37,773 nucleotides of DNA from Mycobacterium simulans (GTDB lineage Bacteria > Actinomycetota > Actinomycetes > Mycobacteriales > Mycobacteriaceae), in NCBI RefSeq assembly GCF_900232995.1, contig NZ_OCVX01000003.1, forward strand, positions 2,082,724 through 2,120,496. The letters are read 5' to 3'. Positions 8,396-16,352 of the stretch are shown one piece after another. The position numbers were made by a program, and so were the translations under genes. A model generated the notes under the pieces. The model saw nothing but the letters and a program-made list of their open reading frames with translations, searched no databases and was not told where the DNA came from. Numbering within the stretch: position 1 is the stretch's first letter; each line of letters begins with the position of its first letter.

Positions 8396-10078
8396 ATGAT
8401 CGACAGACTCACCAAGATTCAGCTGGCCATCTTTGCGGTGATCACCGTCATCACATTGGCCGTGATGGCGATCTTCTACCTGCGCTTGCCCGCCACGTTC
8501 GGCATCGGAACCTACGGCGTGAGCGCAGATTTCGTTGCCGGCGGTGGGCTGTACAAGAACGCCAACGTCACCTACCGCGGTGTCGCCGTCGGGCGGGTGG
8601 AATCGGTGGAGTTGAACCCCAACGGGGTTACCGCTGACATGCGGCTGAACAGCGGCACCGCGATTCCGTCGAACGTCACCGCCAGCGTGAAGAGTGTCTC
8701 GGCCATCGGTGAGCAGTACATCGATCTGGTGCCGCCCGACAATCCCTCGCCGGCCAAGTTGCGCAACGGATCTCGGATCGAGCGGAAGAACACCCGCATC
8801 GGCCAAGACGTCGCCGACCTGCTCAAGCAGGCCGAGAAGCTAGTCAACAGCATCGGCGACACCCGGCTACGCGAGCTATTGCACGAGGCGTTCACCGCGA
8901 CCAACGGCACGGGTCCGGAATTGGCCCGGCTGGTCGAATCGGCGCGACTGCTGGTCGACGAGGCCAACGTCAACTACCCGCAGGTGTCGCAGCTGATCGA
9001 CCAGGCCGGCCCGTTCCTGCAGGCCCAGGTTCGCGCCGGCGGCGACATCAAGTCACTGGCCGACGGGTTGGCCCGGTTCACTTCCGAGGTCCGCCGGGCC
9101 GACCCAGGGTTGCGTGACACGTTAGCCACCGCTCCGGGCGCGATCGACGAGGCCAACACCGCGTTCTCGGGCATCCGCCCGTCCTTCCCCGCGCTGGCCG
9201 CCAGTTTGGCCAACCTGGGCCGGGTGGGTGTGATCTATCACAAGACGATCGAACAGCTCCTGGTTGTCTTCCCGGCCCTATCCGCCGCGATCACCACCTC
9301 TGCCGGCGGCGCACCTCAAGACGAGGGCGCGAAGCTGGACTTCAAGGTCGACCTGAACGACCCGCCCCCGTGCAACACCGGCTTCCTGCCCCCGCCGCTG
9401 ATGCGGACGCCCGCCGACGAGACGGTGCGCGAGATCCCCACGGACATGTACTGCAAGACGGCGCAGAACGACCCCAGCGACGTGCGTGGCGCCCGCAACT
9501 ACCCGTGCCAGGAGTTCCCCGGCAAGCGGGCGCCTACGGTTGCGCTGTGTCGCGACCCGCGCGGCTATGTGCCGATCGGCACCAACCCGTGGCGAGGCCC
9601 GCCGATCCCGTACGGCACACCCGTCACAAATGGGCTAAACATCTTGCCGCCCAACCATTTCCCGTATATCCCCCCGGGAGCCGATCCGGATCCGGGCATC
9701 CCCATCGTGGGACCGCCCCCGCCCGGTGTGACGCCCGGTCCGGGTCCGGCGCCGCACCAGCCGGCGCAGCCCGCGCCGCCACCCAACGACAACGGGCCAC
9801 CGCCGCCGTTCACGTCGTGGATGCCGCCGGACTACCCGCCGGTGCCGCCGCAGGTTCCGTACCCGAAGTCCCTCGAGCCGCCGCCCCCGCCTTTGGGCAC
9901 CGGACCGGCGCCGGGTCCGGAACCACAGGCCAGCGGTACGGCTTTCACCACCTACGACCCGACCACCGGCCTGTTCAAGGATCCGGCGGGTGGCACTGGT
10001 ATCTTCGCGTCCGGAATCGTCGGCGCATCAAGCGCCGAGAATTGGGTGGACCTGATGCTTGCTCCGAAGCCGATGTAG
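8396..10078 (+). CDS. mce4F: Mce4F, last Mce subunit of the Mce4 complex
   Basis: Sixth Mce/MlaD subunit, 560 residues (about 564 recalled in H37Rv). The membrane anchor is at 8-30. The MlaD domain covers about 38-118 (NANVTYRGVAVGRVESVEL). A helical region extends to about 300. The C-terminal third contains paired Cys residues (DMYCKTAQNDPSDV, NYPCQEFPG, ALCRDPRGY), then a Pro-rich stretch of about 100 residues (about 415-515) likely to span or interact with the cell wall. The stop TAG overlaps a GTG start of the next gene (TAGTG). Confidence 0.95.
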   Translation: MIDRLTKIQLAIFAVITVITLAVMAIFYLRLPATFGIGTYGVSADFVAGGGLYKNANVTYRGVAVGRVESVELNPNGVTADMRLNSGTAIPSNVTASVKSVSAIGEQYIDLVPPDNPSPAKLRNGSRIERKNTRIGQDVADLLKQAEKLVNSIGDTRLRELLHEAFTATNGTGPELARLVESARLLVDEANVNYPQVSQLIDQAGPFLQAQVRAGGDIKSLADGLARFTSEVRRADPGLRDTLATAPGAIDEANTAFSGIRPSFPALAASLANLGRVGVIYHKTIEQLLVVFPALSAAITTSAGGAPQDEGAKLDFKVDLNDPPPCNTGFLPPPLMRTPADETVREIPTDMYCKTAQNDPSDVRGARNYPCQEFPGKRAPTVALCRDPRGYVPIGTNPWRGPPIPYGTPVTNGLNILPPNHFPYIPPGADPDPGIPIVGPPPPGVTPGPGPAPHQPAQPAPPPNDNGPPPPFTSWMPPDYPPVPPQVPYPKSLEPPPPPLGTGPAPGPEPQASGTAFTTYDPTTGLFKDPAGGTGIFASGIVGASSAENWVDLMLAPKPM

Positions 10079-10839
10079 TGGATCCTGTAGTGGCAGAACA
10101 GCAGTCGACGACGCAACGCGTGCGTAGGCGGGCGTCCCGCGCGGCGGGCCCGGCCAAAAGCGAATCGGGTGACAGCACAGTTGCCCCCGTTGCCGTCCAG
10201 GCCCCCGCCGAGGCTCAGACCGGTGTCAAAGCCGACGCTCAGGCTGGTCTCAAGGACGAGGTGAAGCCGAAAGCCAAGTCCGCCAAGCGGTTGACGGCCC
10301 TCCGGCCGCCGCCACGGCGGCCCGCTCACCGCAAACTCGTTGGCTGGATCACCGCCACTGCCGGCATGCTGGTGGTCGCCGCACTGGCTGTCGGGGTGAC
10401 CGCGCTGGTCGTGCAGCAGCGAAATGCCGAGGCCGAGCACGCCCGTGAACAGCGTTTCGTCGACACCGCCACCCAGACGGTGGTCAACATGTTCAGCTAC
10501 ACGCCGGACACCATCGACGAGAGCGTGAACCGGTTCGTCAACGGCACCAGCGGTCCGCTTCGTGGCATGCTCAGCGCCAACAACAACGTCGACAATCTCA
10601 AGGGCCTGTTTCGTTCCACCAATGCGACCTCGGAGGCCGTCATCAACGGCGCAGCCCTGGAGGGCATTGATACGGTCAGCGACAACGCGTCGGTGCTGGT
10701 GTCGGTGCGGGTGACGGTCGCCGATATTGACGGTGTCAATAAGCCATCCATGCCATACCGGCTGCGGGTCATTGTCCACGAGGACGAGGCTGGGCACATG
10801 ACCGGATACGACCTCAAGTATCCCGACGGAGGCAACTGA
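10078..10839 (+). CDS. Mce4-associated membrane protein (Rv3493c-like)
   Basis: Mce-associated (Mas-type) protein. These single-pass proteins follow the mce genes and are thought to stabilise the importer. The GTG at 10078 overlaps the mce4F stop; a second GTG at 10090 is equally possible, so the N-terminus is uncertain by four residues. From 10078 the protein has 253 residues. An Ala/Lys-rich, basic cytoplasmic region (1-82) precedes a membrane helix at about 85-110 (TATAGMLVVAALAVGVTALVV). A soluble domain of about 140 residues follows, with the NTF2-like pattern of the family (TQTVVNMFSYTPDTIDE). It ends one base into the next start (TGATG). Confidence 0.88.
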   Translation: MDPVVAEQQSTTQRVRRRASRAAGPAKSESGDSTVAPVAVQAPAEAQTGVKADAQAGLKDEVKPKAKSAKRLTALRPPPRRPAHRKLVGWITATAGMLVVAALAVGVTALVVQQRNAEAEHAREQRFVDTATQTVVNMFSYTPDTIDESVNRFVNGTSGPLRGMLSANNNVDNLKGLFRSTNATSEAVINGAALEGIDTVSDNASVLVSVRVTVADIDGVNKPSMPYRLRVIVHEDEAGHMTGYDLKYPDGGN

Positions 10840-11333
10840 TGCGACGGTGGCTGCGGCGGCTGCTCACGGTCGCCGGCGGCCTACTACTCGTCGCGATCGT
10901 GGGGCTGTCCGCGGCCGGTGGGTGGTTCTACTGGGACCGGGTGGAGACCCGGGGCGAAGCGGCAGCCCGTGCGGTGTTGCCGGGGTTGGCGGCCAAGGAA
11001 ATACCTCAGGTCTTTGCCTATGACTACCAGACTGTCGAACGCAGCCTCAACGAGGCTTATCCGTTGTTGACGCCCGACTATCGCCAGGAGTTCCAGAAGA
11101 GCGCCAATGCGCAGATCATCCCCGAGGCCAAGAAGCGCGAGGTGGTAGTTCAGGCCAACGTCGTCGGCGTGGGAGTTATGGCCGCCAAACGGAATTCGGC
11201 ATCGGTGATGGTCTACATGAACCGCACCGTGACAGACAAGTCACGGCAGCCGCTCTACGACGGCAGCCGGCTGCGGGTGGACTTCAAGCGGATCGACGGC
11301 AAGTGGTTGATCGCCTACATCACGCCGATTTAG
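10839..11333 (+). CDS. Mce4-associated membrane protein (Rv3492c-like)
   Basis: Second Mce-associated protein, 164 residues (about 160 recalled for Rv3492c). A short basic N-terminus (MRRWLRRLL) and one membrane helix (about 8-28) lead into an NTF2-like extracytoplasmic domain (about 40-164) with RVDFKRIDGKWLIAYITPI at the end. Its ATG overlaps the preceding stop by one base. It is the last gene of the mce4 operon; a hairpin follows at 11369-11402. Confidence 0.9.
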   Translation: MRRWLRRLLTVAGGLLLVAIVGLSAAGGWFYWDRVETRGEAAARAVLPGLAAKEIPQVFAYDYQTVERSLNEAYPLLTPDYRQEFQKSANAQIIPEAKKREVVVQANVVGVGVMAAKRNSASVMVYMNRTVTDKSRQPLYDGSRLRVDFKRIDGKWLIAYITPI

Positions 11334-11368
11334 TAAGCGCGCCGGCCGTCACGTCAGAGCAGCTCCCG

Positions 11369-11402
11369 CCGCCGGCCGTCACGCCAGCGTGACGCTCGGC
11401 GG
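11369..11402. terminator. Hairpin between convergent mce4 operon and Rv3491-like gene
   Basis: The inner stem CGTCACG/CGTGACG (11377-11383 with 11388-11394) closes a CCAG loop. After one mismatch and a G-T pair the stem continues for six GC pairs (11369-11374 with 11397-11402). No U-tract follows, as is usual in mycobacteria. The 13-base segment GCCGGCCGTCACG occurs twice (11341-11353 and 11371-11383). Confidence 0.6.
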
Positions 11403-11421
11403 GCGGGGTACCCCTAGCGCG

Positions 11422-12003
11422 CTAGTAGCACATCGCAATGCCGTTGCAGTACAACGGGTAACGCTCGACCGGGGTGGGCGGCGGCCCGGTCATCTGCAGA
11501 GAGAACGGTTCCTTCTTCATGTCCGGCTGCAGGCCACACACCGCGCCATGCAGGGTGGTGTGGGTGCCGCTCAGCGTTTCGTCGCTGAACGCATAGGTAT
11601 CGGTGGTGGGCGCGGCCCCGCCACCCGGACACGAAACACCTTCTGGCTTACTCACCGTGAAGGTCCACAGCATGCTGGACATTCGAGCTCTGCCGCTGTA
11701 GTTCTGCATGCGATCCTCGCGGGTGATCGGCGCTCCGGGCGTCGCGCTCACCACATTCAGAGCACAGTTGAACGCCCAAACGATCGGGTCTGAATAGTCG
11801 TTCATGTTGCGGGTCCCGGATGGCTGATCGCACAGCGCCGTGATCGTCCACGTCACGCCGGACACACCCGCCTGATTGAAGGTGTAAGCGCCGTCCGGCG
11901 GTGGTCCAAGCGCGTGCGCCGGCTCGCCCGAATCCAGGGCAATTCCGGTGCCAACGGCAAAGACGATGCCGGCGCCAGCGGCCAGCCCGCGACGGATGTT
12001 CAC
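11422..12003 (-). CDS. Secreted protein of unknown function (Rv3491-like)
   Basis: The GTG at 12003 is chosen because AGGGAGG lies just upstream; it gives 193 residues, close to the 192 recalled for Rv3491, which sits at the same place beside mce4. The N-terminus is a classical Sec signal (NIRRGLAAGAGIVFAVGTGIALDSGEPAHA, cleaved near residue 30). The mature part has five Cys residues (QPSGTR preceded by LC, FNC, SC, VC, and YC followed by MCY at the end), suggesting disulfides, and the pattern YTFNQAGVSGVTWTI near its start. No enzymatic motif is visible. It is convergent with the mce4 operon, and a functional link to Mce4 is only positional. Confidence 0.8.
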   Translation of the reverse strand: MNIRRGLAAGAGIVFAVGTGIALDSGEPAHALGPPPDGAYTFNQAGVSGVTWTITALCDQPSGTRNMNDYSDPIVWAFNCALNVVSATPGAPITREDRMQNYSGRARMSSMLWTFTVSKPEGVSCPGGGAAPTTDTYAFSDETLSGTHTTLHGAVCGLQPDMKKEPFSLQMTGPPPTPVERYPLYCNGIAMCY

Positions 12004-12202
12004 TGTGCCCTCCCTTCGGGGCCTTCCCTTCACGCCGAAGCGCTGCATCGAGTATCACAGCGTTCGGGCGGGAAAACCATGGGTTTTCCGTCGCCGAATA
12101 GTCGCGGACGCCGCCTGGTCGACCCGCTTTCGTTATTGCCAAGCGCTCTAAATACCTCAGTTTGTCAATTCTTTTGACACGCCCGGCAATGCGATTACTA
12201 CA

Positions 12203-12400
12203 TCATTGATAATTAACTGCATTCACTCCGGGTGCCGCGTCGAGCGAGTGCGATGACATACCGATCAAAGGGGACCGACCGGGGCCTAAGTCGCCGCTTT
12301 CAAGCTGTGTGCAGCCCGTAAGCAGCATAGCCAGCACCGCTCCCAGCAGCGCGGCCACCGCCCCGACCGTACGCATAGTGGTGCTTTTTTGTGCGCTCAA
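12203..12400 (-). CDS. Putative small lipoprotein, 65 residues
   Basis: A TTG at 12400 preceded by AAAGGA (GAAAGGAACGG) opens a 65-residue protein; an in-frame ATG at 12376 is the alternative. Residues 9-30 form a lipoprotein signal peptide ending in the lipobox LLTGC (Cys30). The mature peptide is only about 36 residues (TQLESGDLGPGRSPLIG then SSHSLDAAPGVNAVNYQ). A good promoter-like sequence lies about 85-110 bases upstream. I do not recognise a family. The clean lipobox and ribosome site argue for a real gene. Confidence 0.5.
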   Translation of the reverse strand: MSAQKSTTMRTVGAVAALLGAVLAMLLTGCTQLESGDLGPGRSPLIGMSSHSLDAAPGVNAVNYQ

Positions 12401-12484
12401 TTTACCGTTCCTTTCATTTGCCTGGGAGCTCAGATGCTACCGCCGGAATTTGCGCAGCGGAACTATTGTTGAGTACAAAATTTG

Positions 12485-12512
12485 TGAATACAAGACAGGT
12501 CCATAATGTCAA
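12485..12512 (-). promoter_or_regulatory. Candidate SigA-type promoter for the small lipoprotein
   Basis: On the minus strand TTGACA (12507-12512) is followed after 16 bases by TATTCA (12485-12490), pointing at the TTG start at 12400. The surrounding 12440-12530 is AT-rich for this genome. A perfect short palindrome, CTATTT-AC-AAATAG, sits just upstream at 12516-12529 and may be an operator. Confidence 0.45.
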
Positions 12513-12540
12513 ACGCTATTTACAAATAGGACCGGAAAAG

Positions 12541-12843
12541 TCAGGCCTCGTTTCCCAGGACTTCGCGGGCCAGCTCGCGCAGCGCGCGGCGATCCTCGTC
12601 CAGCGCCGAACGGCCGGCCGGGGTCGCCCGGTAGACCCGTCGGGTGCGGCCCTGCACGACCAGCTGCTCGGAGACGAGCAGACCGTCGGCCTCGAGCCGG
12701 TGCAGGGTCGGATACAACGTGCCGGGGCTCACCTTGTATCCGTGGCGACCCAACTCCTCGGTCAGCCACGCGCCATGGACTTCGTCGTCGGCGGCGTGAT
12801 GCAGGATGTGCAGCCGCACCGCGGCCCGCTGGAACTCCCGCAA
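12541..12843 (-). CDS. PadR-family transcriptional regulator (Rv3488-like)
   Basis: Winged-helix PadR regulator: HGAWLTEELGRHGYKVSPGT leads into the recognition segment LYPTLHRLEADGLLVSEQ, then the wing (RRVYRATPAGRSAL) and a C-terminal dimerisation helix. The TTG at 12843 (REFQRAAVRLHILHH) is preferred over the GTG at 12852 because GAGG lies at proper distance and because the recalled Rv3488 begins the same way; it gives 100 residues. PadR proteins repress by binding palindromes near their own operon. It is the last gene of doxX - multicopper oxidase - padR, and a CCGATATCGG palindrome lies just upstream. In H37Rv Rv3488 lies on the other side of otsA, next to lipF. Confidence 0.88.
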   Translation of the reverse strand: MREFQRAAVRLHILHHAADDEVHGAWLTEELGRHGYKVSPGTLYPTLHRLEADGLLVSEQLVVQGRTRRVYRATPAGRSALDEDRRALRELAREVLGNEA

Positions 12844-12870
12844 CGAGATCACCTCACGCCGGTGACGAAA

Positions 12871-12884
12871 CCGATATCGGATAG
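12871..12884. promoter_or_regulatory. CCGATATCGGATAG palindrome upstream of padR
   Basis: The perfect 10-bp palindrome CCGATATCGG plus ATAG lies in the 61-base gap between the oxidase stop and the padR start. A related arrangement (CCGATATCG, then CCGATAG) is found upstream of doxX at 14825-14844. PadR or another local regulator could bind both. This is inferred from the shared motif. Confidence 0.45.
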
Positions 12885-12904
12885 CGATTCTACGATGTGG
12901 GGGT

Positions 12905-14353
12905 TCACGAGCACCGCAACAGCATCATGAAACCGAAGTCCATGTGAATTTGCTGATGGCAGTGCAACAGGGACAGCCCGGATTGGTTGGCCACAAAGTC
13001 GACCTCCATGACCTGGTAGCCGCCGAGCATCGCCACGTCCTTGTGGACTCCCGCGGTGGGAGTGCCTGCGACATTGGTGATTTCGAAGGTATGCCGGTGC
13101 AAATGCATGGGGTGGATGTCGTCGGTGGCATTGCGGAACCGCAGTCGGTAGCGCCGTCCGTGGACGATATCGAGGACCGGTTGGTTGGCGTTCATCGAGA
13201 ACGGAGTGCCGTTTATGGTCCAAAGATTGAAACCGTTGCTGGCGGCGTTGCGTTTCTCGATGAGCATGTCGAGGATGTGATCGGCCGCCGGAGGATTGCC
13301 GCCGGCGGCGAACACGCGATAGTCCCACTGGAACGGCGGGGGTGGCGCCCATTGCGGATCGCCGGTGCGGCCCGCGTATTCGACGACGATGCCCATACCC
13401 GCTTCGCGATCCTCGTCGGAGAGGTCGCCGAGGATCCAGACGCCGGGGTTGCTCATTTCCACGATCGCGGATATGCGTTCGGCCGCTCCCAGCCACAACA
13501 CCGGCACCGCAACAGGTTTGGGCACCGGATTGCCGTCCAGGGCGACGACGGTGAAGGAGTGCCCGGGCAGCGCGAGGCTACGGCTTTCGGTGGCGCTGCC
13601 ATTGAGCACGTGCAGCATGACCCGGTCACCGGTTTTCACCCGGATGGGATCGCCGTGGCCGAGCCTGCGGCCGTTGACGGTGAAGACTTCATAGCCGACC
13701 TCGTAGCCGTGCGGCATTCCCGCGGCCATCGAGGCGTTCATCGCCTGCTCGCCCCTGTCCCTCAGCTCTGCGACCGCCGCGCCGGCCAGGAAGCCGCCTG
13801 GCATGTCGCCCTCCTGGCTCAGCGTGGGTTCAAATTCCTTGAGCGTCAGGAACACTTCGTGTTCGTAGGCTCCAGGCTCATTCTTGGGCTCGATGTAGAC
13901 AGGGCCGACCAGGCCGCTGTATTGCCCGCCGCGCAGGTCGGCGCCCGGGTTGAGGTGGGTGTGGTAGAAGCGAAATCCAGATGGGCCAGGTACAAACGAA
14001 ATTCGGCGCATGCCCTTCGCCGGGATGAACGGGGTGCCTTCCTCGGCGGAGCCGTCGACATCAACCGGTACCTGTTGACCGTGCCAGTGCAACTGTTCCG
14101 GGGTGTCGGTGTCGTTGTACACGTCGACTCGGGTCTGCTTGCCTTCGGCGAACCGCAGCAGCGGTCCGGGGAATTGGCCGTTGTAGGTGGTGGTTCGCAG
14201 GACCTTGCCGGGCGCGACTTCCACATCCGTCTCGCCAATGTGCAACGTATAGTCGGCCTTGCTCGGCGGGCTCTGCGAGCAGCCCGCCAGGCCACTGGCC
14301 GTCAGCGTGGCCAGGCCGCCCCACTTGAGGAAGTCACGTCGATCAACGGGCAT
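12905..14353 (-). CDS. Tat-exported multicopper oxidase, probable lipoprotein
   Basis: Three-domain multicopper oxidase that would oxidise a substrate (Cu(I), Fe(II) or phenols) and reduce O2 to water outside the membrane. The ATG at 14353 is preferred because it places the twin-arginine motif RRDFLK at residues 5-10 and a lipobox LAGC with Cys25; an ATG at 14368 is possible. It has 482 residues. All four copper motifs are present: LHWHG, FYHTHLNPG, HPMHLHRHTFEI and HCHQQIHMDFGFM, so the type 1 and trinuclear centres appear complete. It overlaps doxX by 11 bases and precedes padR. I do not recall an orthologue at this place in H37Rv (the known MmcO is Rv0846c), so I leave the symbol empty. 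Confidence 0.9.
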   Translation of the reverse strand: MPVDRRDFLKWGGLATLTASGLAGCSQSPPSKADYTLHIGETDVEVAPGKVLRTTTYNGQFPGPLLRFAEGKQTRVDVYNDTDTPEQLHWHGQQVPVDVDGSAEEGTPFIPAKGMRRISFVPGPSGFRFYHTHLNPGADLRGGQYSGLVGPVYIEPKNEPGAYEHEVFLTLKEFEPTLSQEGDMPGGFLAGAAVAELRDRGEQAMNASMAAGMPHGYEVGYEVFTVNGRRLGHGDPIRVKTGDRVMLHVLNGSATESRSLALPGHSFTVVALDGNPVPKPVAVPVLWLGAAERISAIVEMSNPGVWILGDLSDEDREAGMGIVVEYAGRTGDPQWAPPPPFQWDYRVFAAGGNPPAADHILDMLIEKRNAASNGFNLWTINGTPFSMNANQPVLDIVHGRRYRLRFRNATDDIHPMHLHRHTFEITNVAGTPTAGVHKDVAMLGGYQVMEVDFVANQSGLSLLHCHQQIHMDFGFMMLLRCS

Positions 14354-14816
14354 TGGCCAGCCGCGCATCCAGTGACCAGCGGCCGGGGCCGGCCCACAGC
14401 AGGAAGATCAATCCAAGCAGCATGGACAGGTCGGTCCGCGCGTCGTGGGCCATGCCCCAGAAGCCCTCTACGCCGAGAAACCCGCCCGGCCGCAGTTCCG
14501 GGATCTTGGTCAGCACGATGGCGCCGGTGATGTCGATGAGCAGCGGAACAGCCGCGATCCGGGTCAGCAGGCCGAGGACGACCAGTGTGCCGCAGACGAT
14601 TTCGACGACCCCGTCGAGGTTGGCGAAGAATGTGGCGGCGGGGATTCCGATTCGCTCGAAGCGGCCCGGCCCCAGCTGATGCGGGTACAGGAACTTCTGG
14701 ATGCCTTCGCTGAGAAACACCAGCCCCACCAACAGCCGTATACAGATCACCGCGGGTGGCCCCTCGGCGTGCAGTAGCCGCCGCCATGAAATTCGGGCCG
14801 AACGTGTAGCCGACAA
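14343..14816 (-). CDS. DoxX-family membrane protein (Rv3486-like)
   Basis: DoxX-type four-helix membrane protein; mycobacterial relatives act with oxidoreductases in redox and metal stress. The frame is open far upstream. The TTG at 14816 is chosen because CGGAG precedes it at good distance and the 157-residue product is close to the 150 recalled for Rv3486. The family start ICIRLLVGLVFLSEGIQKFLYP is at about residues 23-44. Hydrophobic helices follow at about 60-82, 86-106 and 130-148, and the central GIPAATFFANLDGVVEI segment is typical. It overlaps the multicopper oxidase by 11 bases and is divergent from the FetA-like gene. Confidence 0.85.
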   Translation of the reverse strand: MSATRSARISWRRLLHAEGPPAVICIRLLVGLVFLSEGIQKFLYPHQLGPGRFERIGIPAATFFANLDGVVEIVCGTLVVLGLLTRIAAVPLLIDITGAIVLTKIPELRPGGFLGVEGFWGMAHDARTDLSMLLGLIFLLWAGPGRWSLDARLANAR

Positions 14817-14824
14817 CTCGGACT

Positions 14825-14844
14825 CCGATATCGTTTTCCGATAG
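14825..14844. promoter_or_regulatory. CCGATATCG / CCGATAG motif pair between doxX and fetA-like gene
   Basis: CCGATATCG (14825-14833) and CCGATAG (14838-14844) lie in the 64-base divergent region, next to the doxX start and 37 bases before the fetA-like start. The same words appear at 12871-12884 upstream of padR. This is a candidate operator for the local PadR regulator. Confidence 0.45.
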
Positions 14845-14880
14845 TTTCCTCGCCGAGAGTACCGCAGTGGAGGCGCACCA

Positions 14881-15555
14881 GTGGATGCGGAGTCAATGTT
14901 CGAGTTCACCGACGTCGTCGTCGAACGCGAGCGGGTGCGAGCGCTGGACGGGTGCACCGCCACCATTCCGGCGCGGGGGGTGACGGCGGTGTTCGGACCG
15001 TCGGGATCGGGAAAATCGACCCTGCTGCGTTTGTGCAATCGCTTGGACGTGCCGACCAGTGGGCGAGTGTCGTTCCGCGGCAAGGATATCGCGGGTATCG
15101 ACCCGCTCTGGCTGCGGCGCCGGGTGGGAATGTGTTTCCAACGTCCGACGCCGTTTCCCGGCACGGTGGCCGACAACCTGCGCGTCGCGCAGCCAGAGGC
15201 TTCGGACGCACGGATGCGGGAAACGCTGGAGCGGGTGGCCTTGATCGGATCAGGGTCCGGATCGTGGTTGGGCCGCGACGCGACGGCGCTCTCGGGTGGC
15301 GAGGCACAACGCATGTGCCTGGCCCGCACGCTGATGGCACAACCGCAGGTGCTTCTGCTGGACGAGCCCACGTCGGCCGTCGACGCGGAAGCCGCCGAGG
15401 TGATCGAGCGTGCGGTGCGCGAGCTGGCCGAAGACGGGATTCCGGCGCTGTGGGTCACCCACGATCCGGCTCAGGTGCAGCGGGCCGCCGATCGCGTTCT
15501 GCATATCCAACGGGGCCGATGCGGCCCCATGGAGCCCGTAACGGGCACGCGGTGA
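14881..15555 (+). CDS. FetA/YbbL-type ABC transporter ATP-binding protein
   Basis: ATPase of a two-gene ABC exporter. Its E. coli relatives FetA/FetB (YbbL/YbbM) export iron and give resistance to peroxide. The 224-residue protein has Walker A GPSGSGKST at 39-47, Q-loop Gln87, signature LSGGE at 137-141, Walker B VLLLDEPTS and the switch His in VTHD. The GTG at 14881 is chosen because GGAGG precedes it at 7 bases; an ATG at 14896 is an alternative. The stop overlaps the start of the permease gene (GTGA). The next gene being FetB-like separates it from the related phosphate ATPase PstB. Confidence 0.85.
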   Translation: MDAESMFEFTDVVVERERVRALDGCTATIPARGVTAVFGPSGSGKSTLLRLCNRLDVPTSGRVSFRGKDIAGIDPLWLRRRVGMCFQRPTPFPGTVADNLRVAQPEASDARMRETLERVALIGSGSGSWLGRDATALSGGEAQRMCLARTLMAQPQVLLLDEPTSAVDAEAAEVIERAVRELAEDGIPALWVTHDPAQVQRAADRVLHIQRGRCGPMEPVTGTR

Positions 15556-16352
15556 ACGGGCAGGTCGGCTGGATAGGGCTGGCGACGTCGCTGGCCCTGG
15601 TGGTATTGGCCGCGGCGATTTCGTTGTGGCAGCGACTGGGCCTGGAGCGTCAAGTGCTGTGGGCGGCGGGTCGCGCGCTGGTCCAGTTGCTGCTGGTAGG
15701 CGGTGCCTTGACGCTGATATTCGAGCCCGGCCGTTCGCTGTGGTGGTCGTGGGCGTGGACCGCAGGCATGATCGCCTACGCCGGGGACGTGGCCCGCAGA
15801 CGGGCGCCGGAGGTGCCTCGGCTGGCGCCGCTCGCGATCGCCGCGTTCACCGCGGCGGCAGCGATCAGCCTGGCCGTGATATTCGGGCTGCGGGTGTTCC
15901 CGCTGCAGGCACGAACCCTGGTGCCGATCGCCGGGATGATGATCGGCAACTCGATGACCGCGATGGTGCTGGTGGCGCGGCGCCTGGTCGACGAGCTGCG
16001 CGACAAGCGCGACGAGGTCGAAGCCCGGCTCGCCCTCGGTCAACCCTCTCGCCAGGCCGCGGCCCCATACCTGCGGATTGCCTTGCGGTCGGCGATATCT
16101 CCGCAGATCGAAACCACCAAGGCCACCGGATTGGTGTTTCTGCCGGGTGCCATGACCGGACTGATCCTCGCTGGTGTACCCCCGGTCCAAGCGGTGCTCG
16201 TGCAGGCGGTGGTGATGTTCCTCATCCTCGGCTCGGTCGCGACCACGACCGTCGTCGTCGCCCTCGGGCTCGTCCGCCTGGTGTTCACTCGAGACCATAG
16301 GTTGCTGCCGCTGAGGCAGCGTCCCGAGACGCCGGCCCGGACCAGAGGCTAG
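15552..16352 (+). CDS. FetB/YbbM-type ABC transporter permease
   Basis: Permease partner of the preceding ATPase, UPF0014/FetB family. From GTG 15552 (4-base overlap with the ATPase) the protein has 266 residues, the usual family length. About six or seven membrane helices are visible. The family motifs [13 protein letters not shown] (about 125-137), the charged loop [14 protein letters not shown] (about 154-167), and the conserved [17 protein letters not shown] segment (about 195-211) are all present. A role in metal export is inferred from the family and fits the neighbouring multicopper oxidase. It is convergent with otsA, with a 4-base overlap of coding ends. Confidence 0.88.
   Translation: MNGQVGWIGLATSLALVVLAAAISLWQRLGLERQVLWAAGRALVQLLLVGGALTLIFEPGRSLWWSWAWTAGMIAYAGDVARRRAPEVPRLAPLAIAAFTAAAAISLAVIFGLRVFPLQARTLVPIAGMMIGNSMTAMVLVARRLVDELRDKRDEVEARLALGQPSRQAAAPYLRIALRSAISPQIETTKATGLVFLPGAMTGLILAGVPPVQAVLVQAVVMFLILGSVATTTVVVALGLVRLVFTRDHRLLPLRQRPETPARTRG

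Noticed and set aside
9370..10077. Upstream extension of the Mce-associated protein frame inside mce4F
   Set aside because: Arg/Ala/Pro-rich shadow of the mce4F proline-rich tail; the real start is near 10078-10090.
12944..14530. 528-codon plus-strand open frame opposite the multicopper oxidase
   Set aside because: The minus strand encodes a complete oxidase with all copper motifs; the plus frame has no recognisable feature.
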